A DNA stretch of 14,750 nt. Origin: an uncultured Bacteroidota bacterium. GTDB taxonomy: Bacteria; Bacteroidota; Bacteroidia; Bacteroidales; P3. This document shows, one piece after another, positions 1-6,337 of this stretch. The position numbers and the translations under genes are program-made. Within the stretch, counting starts at the first letter, position 1. Each line of letters opens with the position of its first letter. A model generated the notes under the pieces. It searched no databases and was not told where the DNA came from. It saw only the letters and a program-made list of their open reading frames with translations. The stretch spans positions 1 through 14,750 of the forward strand of contig URCX01000029.1 of assembly GCA_900546465.1 (NCBI GenBank). The letters run 5' to 3'.

Positions 1-235
1 CTTATACTTGGAGGTGTGAAACTTGGAACATTTCATCAGAATTCGTTAAAGTAAAGCAGTGAAGCTCACGATAAATTCTCGTGAACTTTACTTGTTTGAC
101 GGATTAGGTGGTTCCAAAACCTTAACCTCAATAAGAAAAGAAAGTCCCACGTTTTTTTATGCCCGCAAGTCAGAGAAAAATCAGAAAACATATCGCCTTA
201 GGGGCTTGGGTAAAACAAATTCAAAAAATATACAG
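1..235. other. Left edge, no assignable gene
   Basis: No recognisable protein is visible here. One frame stays open from base 1 to a stop at 52-54 and another from base 3 to a stop at 60-62, so the last residues of a gene beyond the left edge may be present, but neither short tail is recognisable. A perfect inverted repeat TCACGA/TCGTGA (66-71 with 79-84, 7-base loop) lies just after these stops and could be a weak terminator, although no clear T-run follows. An open frame runs from 59 into the next gene, but its first 59 residues look like uncoded sequence. Confidence 0.3.
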
Positions 236-553
236 ATGGAAGAAAATAGATTAACAACAAAGACAACGGCTCCAAATTCTGTGGTTGCGTTGGTTTTAGG
301 GATTGTATCACTTGTTTTCGGATGCTTTTTCGTAGGATTAGTTTGTGGTATAATAGGATTAGTCCTTGCAAATAAGGGTTTGACGAAGTATAAAGAATCT
401 CCGTCTTTGTACAATGGATGTGGAATGCTAACAGCAGGGAAAGTAACCTCCATAATAGGTATAATATTTGGAGGAATTTATACTCTATGGTATATTATCT
501 GGATACTTATATTAGGTTCTGCATCATTTGGATTTTCTGGATTATTCAACTAA
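236..553 (+). CDS. Small DUF4190-like membrane protein
   Basis: This is a 105-residue integral membrane protein resembling the DUF4190 / CCC-motif family of small bacterial membrane proteins, for which I know no defined function. A charged, Thr-rich N-terminus (about residues 1-13) leads into a Gly-rich hydrophobic hairpin (about 15-46, with C30 and C37). A short polar loop with the sequence ESPSLYNGCG follows, then a second hydrophobic stretch (about 68-97). I chose the ATG at 236 because the frame upstream, back to a GTG at 59, encodes polar sequence unlike the family, and the methionine sits just before the typical short hydrophilic head. The stop is 17 bases before the next gene, a DUF2752 protein; these two families are often neighbours in Bacteroidota, so co-transcription is likely. 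Confidence 0.7.
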   Translation: MEENRLTTKTTAPNSVVALVLGIVSLVFGCFFVGLVCGIIGLVLANKGLTKYKESPSLYNGCGMLTAGKVTSIIGIIFGGIYTLWYIIWILILGSASFGFSGLFN

Positions 554-570
554 TCTGTTGGAAATAGTTC

Positions 571-849
571 GTGTTTATACTAATGTTGCCTTGCTTCTAT
601 AAGCAATTATTCGGAATAAGTTGTCCGTTATGTGGGTTTCAACGCTCCATAGTTTGTTTGTTGCAAGGCAACATTTTTGATTGTTTGAAGCAATTCCCGC
701 CTTTATTCTTTCTGCTTTTGACTGCAATAGTATCCTGTATTTGTTATTTGCGAAATAAGACCTTGAAATATACGTACATCAAAATACTATGGATAAGCAT
801 GTCTATAATGCTTATTGCAAATGCTATCTATCAAAATTTGAGAATGTAA
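571..849 (+). CDS. DUF2752 small membrane protein
   Basis: This is a 92-residue membrane protein of the DUF2752 family. The diagnostic motif is near the N-terminus, CPLCGFQRS at about residues 18-26, which matches the family's CPxCGxxR signature. An amphipathic link (LQGNIFDCLKQFPP) and two hydrophobic segments (about 45-60 and 70-88) follow. The role of the family is not established; the CxxC pair suggests metal or redox chemistry at the membrane, but that is inference. The start is uncertain: GTG at 571 gives the longest form and ATG at 583 gives MLPCFYK, and both fit. It follows the DUF4190-like gene by 17 bases and probably shares its transcript. Confidence 0.75.
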   Translation: MFILMLPCFYKQLFGISCPLCGFQRSIVCLLQGNIFDCLKQFPPLFFLLLTAIVSCICYLRNKTLKYTYIKILWISMSIMLIANAIYQNLRM

Positions 850-1315
850 GTGATGGACAATACTTGTTCAATAGTTCGAAAGACTTTGTTCGCCTTAGAT
901 AGAATTTTGATAGGAAGTATCCTTGAAATATCTACGAACCAATATTATATTAGAACATGCCTTTCGATCGGATTTGTCATTTTAAAGATTTGAGTAGGCA
1001 GAGGTAGTAGTGAAGATTCGAGATACTATTTTTATTGCAGGAATGAGAACACGCAGATAAATTTTTTATATTCCCGTGTCATTGCGTAGATGTGGTTGAT
1101 TTGCTGCAGTGTGCGTTCAATCTTGCCTTTGGTAAACATCAGGTCTATACAACATTCTTTTTTAAGTTTGGAATGTGATTTGAAGATATGGGTTTATTAC
1201 AATCGTAAAGTCAGCAAGAAAACCGAGACTCCGAGTGCAGAAGCAATTTCTTTATATCCGGCAAACTTTTCTTATCTTGCTTGTGTTCGTTGGGTTGTTT
1301 CTTGTTGCGGAGGAA
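850..1315. other. Intergenic stretch, no convincing gene
   Basis: I see no convincing gene in these 466 bases. A 46-codon frame starts 3 bases after the DUF2752 stop (ATG at 853, stop 991-993); its placement would suit a small operon gene but the product is not recognisable. On the minus strand a short frame (ATG at 1139, stop 1032-1034) encodes a 35-residue peptide rich in charged residues, beginning MFTKGKIERTL. It reads like real protein and could be the tail of a decayed gene, but I cannot name a family. Plus-strand frames at 1090-1377 have a composition typical of chance and run into the phosphorylase gene on the other strand. No clear terminator for that gene was found. Confidence 0.4.
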
Positions 1316-2185
1316 TTAAATTCTTTCTAAGACCAAATCAATCAAGTCTTCCATTGATTTGTGGTAATCTTTGCTGAATTTGCCTTCTGTGCGACCTGCA
1401 ATAACATTGCATAAAGTCAATGTTTTGTGTCCTAACATCTTTCCAAGGGCGTAAAGAGCGGAGGTTTCCATCTCGTAATTTGTTACCTTGAAACCTTTAT
1501 ATGAAAAGCTTTTTAATCGCTCATCAATCGTCTCATCGGCAAGAGGAAGGCGTATTTGTCGTCCCTGTGGTCCGTAAAAGCCGGCTGCTGTTACGGTTAT
1601 CCCTTGTTTCAAATCGCATGCCAATTTTTGCAAAAGTGTATTATCGGCTTCAAGTCCGTAAGGTGTCGGCAGCTTTTCTTTCCATCGTATCTCCTTGACG
1701 AATTTTTCTGTAAGTTCATCGCAGTTTATGCGTTCCATATCCTGATAGTAGTACGCCAAACCATCGGTTCCGATAACATAACGGGAGACTATGCAATCAC
1801 CTACGTTCAAATCTTCCTGCAAAGAACCGCAGGTACCTATTCTGATGAGGTTCAAAGTCCGGTGTTGAGGTTTCAAAGTCCGCCTTGCCAAATCTACATT
1901 TGCACAAATATCAAGTTCCGTTACCACTATATCCAAGCAACCTACCCCCATGCCTGTCGAAAGAATTGTCAGTTGCTTACCTTTATATGTTCCGGTACAA
2001 GAGATTATTTCTCTATTGCTTGTTTGTGATATTATCTTGTCGAATCGCTTTGCAATAAGTCCAACTCTTGCAGGGTCGCCGACCAGAATAACGTTATCAC
2101 TCAATGTTTGCGGATTTATTCTTATATGATATGGCGTTCCGTCGGGAGCCAACACCAATTCCGAGTCTTTCAGGTATGATTGCAT
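1316..2185 (-). CDS. udp: Nucleoside phosphorylase (uridine phosphorylase-like)
   Basis: This is a cytosolic nucleoside phosphorylase of the PNP/UDP family. It would cleave a nucleoside, most likely uridine, with phosphate to give the free base and ribose-1-phosphate for pyrimidine salvage. Counting from the longest frame (ATG at 2206), the phosphate loop GDPARV is at 43-48, the Gly-rich STGMGVG at 83-89, RIGTCGSLQ at 122-130, GFYGPQGRQ (base-recognition loop region) at 209-217, and the ribose-binding NYEMETSAL at 243-251. The length of about 290 residues suits the Bacteroidota members of the family. I chose the ATG at 2185 because members begin a few residues before the SEL...DG motif; ATGs at 2206, 2200 and 2194 are possible. 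The gene is divergent from the U32 gene. The uridine-versus-purine call is by overall resemblance; the family assignment is firm. Confidence 0.88.
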   Translation of the reverse strand: MQSYLKDSELVLAPDGTPYHIRINPQTLSDNVILVGDPARVGLIAKRFDKIISQTSNREIISCTGTYKGKQLTILSTGMGVGCLDIVVTELDICANVDLARRTLKPQHRTLNLIRIGTCGSLQEDLNVGDCIVSRYVIGTDGLAYYYQDMERINCDELTEKFVKEIRWKEKLPTPYGLEADNTLLQKLACDLKQGITVTAAGFYGPQGRQIRLPLADETIDERLKSFSYKGFKVTNYEMETSALYALGKMLGHKTLTLCNVIAGRTEGKFSKDYHKSMEDLIDLVLERI

Positions 2186-2260
2186 AATGTACATTTTCAT
2201 ATTCAACGTTATGTCTTGTAATTTATTTTCTTTTCAGTCTGCGGGTTCGCTTTATTTCAC

Positions 2261-2268
2261 TACCTTTG
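2261..2268 (+). promoter_or_regulatory. Bacteroidota -7 promoter element for the U32 gene
   Basis: TACCTTTG matches the Bacteroidota -7 consensus TAnnTTTG. A clear -33 TTTG is not visible at the expected distance. The element lies 34 bases upstream of the ATG at 2302 and overlaps an in-frame methionine codon at 2266. That rules out 2266 as the start if this promoter is used, because transcription would begin near 2275. Confidence 0.6.
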
Positions 2269-2301
2269 CAAACCCTTTTTCTCGGGAGAAATTCTAATTC
2301 T

Positions 2302-3561
2302 ATGACAAGACAAAAAATAGAGATAATGTCCCCTGTCGGTTCTTATGAGGCATTATATGCTGCAATAGAGGCAGGTTGTAACAGTGTTTATTTCGGTGTC
2401 GAGGGATTGAACATGAGATCTCGTTCGGCGAACAATTTCAGCATAGACGATTTACGCAAAATAGCTTCCATTGCAACGGAACATGGTGTAAGGTCATACC
2501 TGACTTTGAACACCGTTGTTTACGATTCCGAGATGGATTACATGAAAAGCATTGTCAGAGCGGCAAAAGACAGCGGTGTAAGTGCAGTTATAGCAGCCGA
2601 TTTATCGGTTATTCAATACGCCAACGAAATCGGTTTGGAAGTTCACCTTTCTACGCAATGCAATATAACGAACTGTGAAGCCGTAAGATTTTTTTCAAAG
2701 TATGCTGATGTCATAGTAACCGCAAGAGAATTACGTTTGGAACAAGTAAAAGCCATTACGCAATGGATAGAGCGGGAAAACATCAAAGGTCCGAGCGGAA
2801 GACGTTTGGAAATAGAGTGTTTCGTTCATGGTGCTTTGTGTATGGCTGTCAGTGGAAAGTGTTACATTTCATTGGATAACGCAAACAGCAGTGCAAACAG
2901 GGGAGCCTGCCTGCAATTCTGCCGTCGTCCTTATAAGGTTACGGATATGGACGGAGGTACGGAACTGATGGTGGACAATCAATACATAATGTCTCCAAAG
3001 GATTTGAAGACATTGGACTTTTTGGATAAAGTATTGGATGCCGGTGTCAGAGTTCTGAAAATAGAAGGCAGGGGAAGAAGTCCCGAATACGTCAAAGTGG
3101 TTACCAAGGTTTACCGGCAAGCGGTTGATACTTGGTTAAACGGAGAATGGAATGCTGCAAAACTCGAGCAATGGAACAAAGAACTCTCCACGGTTTACAA
3201 CAGAGGTTTTTGGGACGGCTATTATCTTGGTCGTAAAGTGGGAGAATGGAGCAAAGGATACGGCTCTCAGGCAACCACGAAAAAGACTTTTGTCGGTACG
3301 ATTACCAATTTCTTCAAGAATATCAGCGTTGCAGAGATAAAAATGGAGACCGGATGCTTACGAAGTGGCGATAAGATATATATAATGGGAGCAACAACGG
3401 GTGTATATGAGGATACATTGACCGAGATAAGGGTTGACTTAAAGCAGGTTGATAAAGCGGTTAAAGGAGAGATGTGTTCCATTCCTACGAAATCCGTTGT
3501 CAGACGTTCGGATAAAGTTTACCTTATTGAAGAAACAAATATAGGAAATGAGGAAATTTAA
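2302..3561 (+). CDS. U32-family Fe-S protein (TrhP/RlhA-like)
   Basis: This 419-residue protein belongs to the U32 family, historically called peptidases; characterised members (TrhP/YegQ, RlhA) act in prephenate-dependent hydroxylation of tRNA or 23S rRNA. The N-terminal barrel-like domain opens with IEIMSPVGSYEALYAAIEAG (7-26) and contains VYFGVEGLNMRSRSANNF (29-46). The family core ECFVHGALC (172-180) is followed by SGKC (184-187) and RGACLQFCRRPY (200-211); C180, C187, C203 and C207 match the four iron-sulfur ligands of TrhP. KIEGRGRSPEYV (253-264) is the conserved central motif. A small beta domain (about 328-410) ends the protein. The length and motifs are closer to TrhP than to two-domain RlhA, but the exact RNA target is inferred. 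The start at 2302 follows a promoter at 2261-2268. The stop overlaps the next gene by 14 bases, so the two are probably coupled in translation. Confidence 0.85.
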   Translation: MTRQKIEIMSPVGSYEALYAAIEAGCNSVYFGVEGLNMRSRSANNFSIDDLRKIASIATEHGVRSYLTLNTVVYDSEMDYMKSIVRAAKDSGVSAVIAADLSVIQYANEIGLEVHLSTQCNITNCEAVRFFSKYADVIVTARELRLEQVKAITQWIERENIKGPSGRRLEIECFVHGALCMAVSGKCYISLDNANSSANRGACLQFCRRPYKVTDMDGGTELMVDNQYIMSPKDLKTLDFLDKVLDAGVRVLKIEGRGRSPEYVKVVTKVYRQAVDTWLNGEWNAAKLEQWNKELSTVYNRGFWDGYYLGRKVGEWSKGYGSQATTKKTFVGTITNFFKNISVAEIKMETGCLRSGDKIYIMGATTGVYEDTLTEIRVDLKQVDKAVKGEMCSIPTKSVVRRSDKVYLIEETNIGNEEI

Positions 3562-4387
3562 TCTGCATTCGCATTCCTCTTTTTGCGATGGAGCAAATTC
3601 CTTAGAGGAAATGGCTCTTTCTGCAATAGATAAAGGATTATGTTGCTTTGGATTCTCGGCACATGCTCCCGTACCATTTGAAAACACTTTTGCTTTACAA
3701 ACTCATGATGTTGAAGCCTACTTATCCGAAATTCGCAGGTTGAAAGAGAAATATGCAGACAAAATCCGCTTGTATGCTTCAATGGAATTCGATTATATAA
3801 CCGACACCCTTGAAGACATCAGGCAAAGGGCGGAAGCCTATGACTTGGATTACCTTATCGCATCTGTTCATCAAGTAAAAGCAAAAGACCAAGACGGTAT
3901 GTGGTTTATCGACGGAGGAAAACAAGCAACATGGGATAAGGGTTTAAGAGATGTATTCGGCGGAGATATTCGACGAGGCGTTGAAACATTCTATTCCCAG
4001 AGCGTAGCCATGATACACAAAGTCAAACCGGACATCGTAGGGCACTTCGATAAAATCAAAATGCACAACAAAGAAAGATTCTTCTCCCAAAACGATACAT
4101 GGTATAAGGATTTGGCGATGTGGCTTATGGAAGAAGCTCTGTCGGAAGATTGCATTTGCGAAGTGAATACGAGAGGACTTTATAAGGGCAGAACAGATGA
4201 TTTCTTCCCTTCGATGATGTGGATAAAGGAAGCAGCAAGAATGGGTTTGCGAATGACAATATCCACCGACTGCCACAAAATAGAAGAAGTGGATTTACTA
4301 TTTGACCAAGCCGTTCAGGCAATGAAAGAAGCCGGACACAAATATATATGGCTCTTTGATGGAGAATGGAAAGCCGAGAAATTATAA
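3548..4387 (+). CDS. PHP-domain phosphoesterase (histidinol-phosphatase family)
   Basis: This is a 279-residue PHP-superfamily metal phosphoesterase of the histidinol-phosphatase (HisK/HisJ) type. Nearly the full set of metal ligands is visible: HSH at 7-9, D14, H39 (FSAHAP), E80 (SMEFDY), H108 (ASVHQV), H166 (VGHFD) and the D241-C-H243 pair (STDCH). This implies a trinuclear metal site and an active enzyme. The family name suggests dephosphorylation of histidinol phosphate in histidine biosynthesis, but many PHP proteins act on other phosphates. With no his genes nearby and a U32 gene in tight overlap, its substrate here is open. The ATG at 3548 lies inside the end of the U32 gene (14-base overlap), so the two are likely one operon. 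Confidence 0.82.
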   Translation: MRKFNLHSHSSFCDGANSLEEMALSAIDKGLCCFGFSAHAPVPFENTFALQTHDVEAYLSEIRRLKEKYADKIRLYASMEFDYITDTLEDIRQRAEAYDLDYLIASVHQVKAKDQDGMWFIDGGKQATWDKGLRDVFGGDIRRGVETFYSQSVAMIHKVKPDIVGHFDKIKMHNKERFFSQNDTWYKDLAMWLMEEALSEDCICEVNTRGLYKGRTDDFFPSMMWIKEAARMGLRMTISTDCHKIEEVDLLFDQAVQAMKEAGHKYIWLFDGEWKAEKL

Positions 4388-4466
4388 ACTTTTCACCTTT
4401 TCCATGTAACTATTTCCGAGAGAGTGCCGTAATAGAAACAGTTTTTCGTTTGAAATAAAAGCAATA

Positions 4467-5330
4467 ATGAGACAGCTTAAAATCACAAAGCAATTAACTA
4501 ATAGAGAGATAACCTCTTTGGATAAGTATCTGCAAGAGATAGGTAGATTGGAGATGATTTCTCCGGAAGGAGAGGTTAAACTTGCCCAAAGGATAAAAGC
4601 AGGAGACCAAATCGCCTTGGAAAAGTTGACCAAAGCCAATCTGCGTTTTGTTGTTTCCGTTGCAAAACAATACCAAAATCAAGGCATGAGCCTGCCCGAC
4701 CTTATAAATGAGGGAAATCTCGGACTGATAAAAGCTGCTCAACGTTTTGATGAAACAAGAGGCTTCAAATTCATATCATATGCTGTATGGTGGATTCGTC
4801 AATCCATATTACAGGCTTTGGCAGAGCAGTCCCGTATCGTGAGACTGCCGCTCAATAAAATCAGCTCGCTCAACAAAATCACCAAAACATACGCCCAGTT
4901 GGAGCAGAAGTTTGAAAGAACGCCTAATGTGGGAGAAGTTGCAGACGCATTGGATATTCCTCTTGCCGAAGTGAGCGAAAATCTTCGCAACGGAGGCAAA
5001 CACCTTTCCATGGACGCACCTCTTGCCTCCGATGAAGAGAATAATATGTATGACTTCATGAAGAGCGAAGACGCTTCCACCCCGGAGTCGGAACTTATGT
5101 ACGAAAGCCTTAAAAAGGAAATAAATCGAGCCCTTTCAACCCTTACACCTAAGGAAGGTGATATAATAAAGATGTTCTTCGGATTGGAAGGCTATCCCCC
5201 TATGACACTTGACGAAATAGGAGAGAAGTTCGATTTGACAAGAGAAAGAGTTCGTCAAATCAAAGAAAAAGCAATACGCCGATTGAAACACACCTCTCGT
5301 TCTCAGATATTGCAATCATACTTAGGTTAA
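4467..5330 (+). CDS. rpoD: Primary sigma factor RpoD (sigma-70)
   Basis: This is the housekeeping sigma factor that directs RNA polymerase to Bacteroidota promoters. At 287 residues it lacks the long region 1.1 and non-conserved insert of E. coli RpoD, as is usual in this phylum. Region 1.2 covers about residues 15-48 (SLDKYLQEIGR). Region 2 runs from about 50 to 125, with the core-binding LPDLINEGNLGLIKAAQRFD (76-95) and the promoter-melting / -10 reading FISYAVWWIRQSI (102-114). Region 3 covers about 126-200, and region 4 about 215-287 with the helix-turn-helix TLDEIGEKFDLTRERVRQIK (247-266). It starts 79 bases after the PHP gene and could be transcribed with it; I saw no TAnnTTTG element in the gap. 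A strong terminator follows. Identification as the primary rather than an alternative sigma factor rests on full regions 1.2-4 and a very conserved region 2. Confidence 0.95.
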   Translation: MRQLKITKQLTNREITSLDKYLQEIGRLEMISPEGEVKLAQRIKAGDQIALEKLTKANLRFVVSVAKQYQNQGMSLPDLINEGNLGLIKAAQRFDETRGFKFISYAVWWIRQSILQALAEQSRIVRLPLNKISSLNKITKTYAQLEQKFERTPNVGEVADALDIPLAEVSENLRNGGKHLSMDAPLASDEENNMYDFMKSEDASTPESELMYESLKKEINRALSTLTPKEGDIIKMFFGLEGYPPMTLDEIGEKFDLTRERVRQIKEKAIRRLKHTSRSQILQSYLG

Positions 5331-5349
5331 CAATATGAGCATTATAGCA

Positions 5350-5390
5350 AACCGCCGTTTCAATTTTCTGAAACGGCGGTTCGGTTTTTT
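5350..5390 (+). terminator. Rho-independent terminator of rpoD
   Basis: A 13-bp perfect stem (5350-5362 with 5369-5381), GC-rich at its base (ACCGCC/GGCGGT), closes a 6-base loop ATTTTC and is followed by TCGG and a run of six T. It begins 20 bases after the rpoD stop. Confidence 0.92.
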
Positions 5391-5395
5391 CTAAG

Positions 5396-5431
5396 GCCGT
5401 AAGAATTTTTCAATACGGCGTTTCGCTTTTT
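5396..5431 (+). terminator. Possible second, weaker terminator
   Basis: GCCGTA (5396-5401) pairs with TACGGC (5414-5419) across a 12-base loop, followed by TTTCGC and a T5 run. It lies just downstream of the main rpoD terminator and could act as a back-up. The stem is short and the loop large, so the call is tentative. Confidence 0.4.
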
Positions 5432-5764
5432 CGTCTCAGAAATAAGCGTCAAGAGTAATCCTTGCAAAGAGTCAGGAAAAGGAAAAAGAAGAATGCTTTG
5501 AGGAATTTTAATTCACATTCTCTTTCATATAGTGCCCGAAACTTTGACAAGAGGTGAAAGAAATCAGTGTTTTATTTGAAAGAGTTTCGTTCTTGTCAAG
5601 ATATATTTTAGTTTTTCAACGGCTTGACACAACCGTTTGAGAAATAAACATTTAACTGAGTACTTGAGAAACAGTGGTAACAAGTTGGCAACCGTGCGAT
5701 TTTCAGTGTTTTGCGATGCTATGCTGTCAAATAACTCTTGTCTTACAAAGATAATTATTTCTTT
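5432..5764. other. Gap between core genes and the restriction-modification operon
   Basis: I see no recognisable protein on either strand over these 333 bases; a plus-strand frame from 5637 runs antisense through the nuclease gene and is a chance frame. The stretch holds the interleaved inverted repeats listed separately and must contain the left boundary of the accessory island. I looked here for a copy of the ssrA 3' end as a possible attachment site and did not see one. No clear terminator for the minus-strand operon was found. Confidence 0.45.
5537..5599. repeat. Interleaved inverted repeats
   Basis: CGAAACT (5537-5543) is immediately followed by TTGACAAGA (5544-5552). Their reverse complements AGTTTCG (5583-5589) and TCTTGTCAA (5591-5599) follow in the same order rather than nested. 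The two stems therefore cannot form as one hairpin; they could form alternative hairpins or, in RNA, a pseudoknot. No function is known to me. Confidence 0.5.
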
Positions 5765-6337
5765 TTATTCTGCAAATTCGGAAATCAATCTATTACTCAA
5801 ATCCGATAAAGACTTAATAAATCCCAAATTCGTATACTCAAAATTGTTAGTAAAACTGTTCCACTGCATGAATCCAAGCATGTGTTCACGGCTATTCTCG
5901 TCAACAAATGTTCGGATATGAGACATATGATATTCACTTGATAAAGTTTGAGTTAATCGTTCACTACTGCCATTGTCAATATTTACCAACAAGCCATATT
6001 TTGCACCAGATACAAGACAATAACCAACAAGTTGAGACCACTCACTTAATCCTACACTTTTTACCAGCTTTATTTCCAAAATTAACAGCTCAAACTTCTT
6101 GCCATCAGTAATTAACGCGAATATATCAAGACTTAAAGGGGGAATACGTTTTGCAAATTGTAAAGCACAGGAACACTCTATAGGATGTTCTTTAATGATT
6201 CGCTGTAAATTACTTTTTAATTCTCCAATACCCCAATATACATACAAATTATGATGATTACTTACCAAAAAATTACTCTTCAATTGAGTTTCTATGAAAT
6301 CCTTTATTTCATCGTAATATGAAATTTCATTTCTCAT
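5765..6337 (-). CDS. PD-(D/E)XK nuclease-like protein, putative restriction subunit
   Basis: This 190-residue protein carries a visible PD-(D/E)XK nuclease core: D71 in LSLDIFA, E88 and K90 in LLILEIK (a hydrophobic strand ending in ExK), then Q102 and Y106 in SQLVGY, which resemble the QxxxY motif of RecB-type nucleases. The N-terminal 60 residues are helical and polar (DEIKDFIETQLK), and the C-terminal third has no clear motif. It is the last gene of the operon: its ATG overlaps the end of the 466-residue gene by 11 bases (ATGAGAAATGA), so translation is probably coupled. The likely role is the cleaving component of the restriction system whose methyltransferase is the first gene. At this size it may have a nuclease core but little room for a separate recognition domain, which points to the middle gene for specificity. 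The nuclease call is from motifs and context; no specific enzyme is recognised. Confidence 0.7.
   Translation of the reverse strand: MRNEISYYDEIKDFIETQLKSNFLVSNHHNLYVYWGIGELKSNLQRIIKEHPIECSCALQFAKRIPPLSLDIFALITDGKKFELLILEIKLVKSVGLSEWSQLVGYCLVSGAKYGLLVNIDNGSSERLTQTLSSEYHMSHIRTFVDENSREHMLGFMQWNSFTNNFEYTNLGFIKSLSDLSNRLISEFAE

Noticed and set aside
853..993. 46-codon frame starting 3 bases after the DUF2752 stop
   Set aside because: Good position for an operon gene, but no recognisable product, no ribosome binding site and unremarkable codon use; too weak to call.
1032..1139. Minus-strand 35-residue frame beginning MFTKGKIERTL in the gap left of the phosphorylase
   Set aside because: The residues look protein-like, but it is short, has no clear start signal and matches no family I can name, so I list it only as a possible gene remnant.
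1501..2029. Plus-strand frames of 65 and 157 codons across the phosphorylase
   Set aside because: Antisense shadows of the phosphorylase gene, which has clear family motifs on the minus strand.
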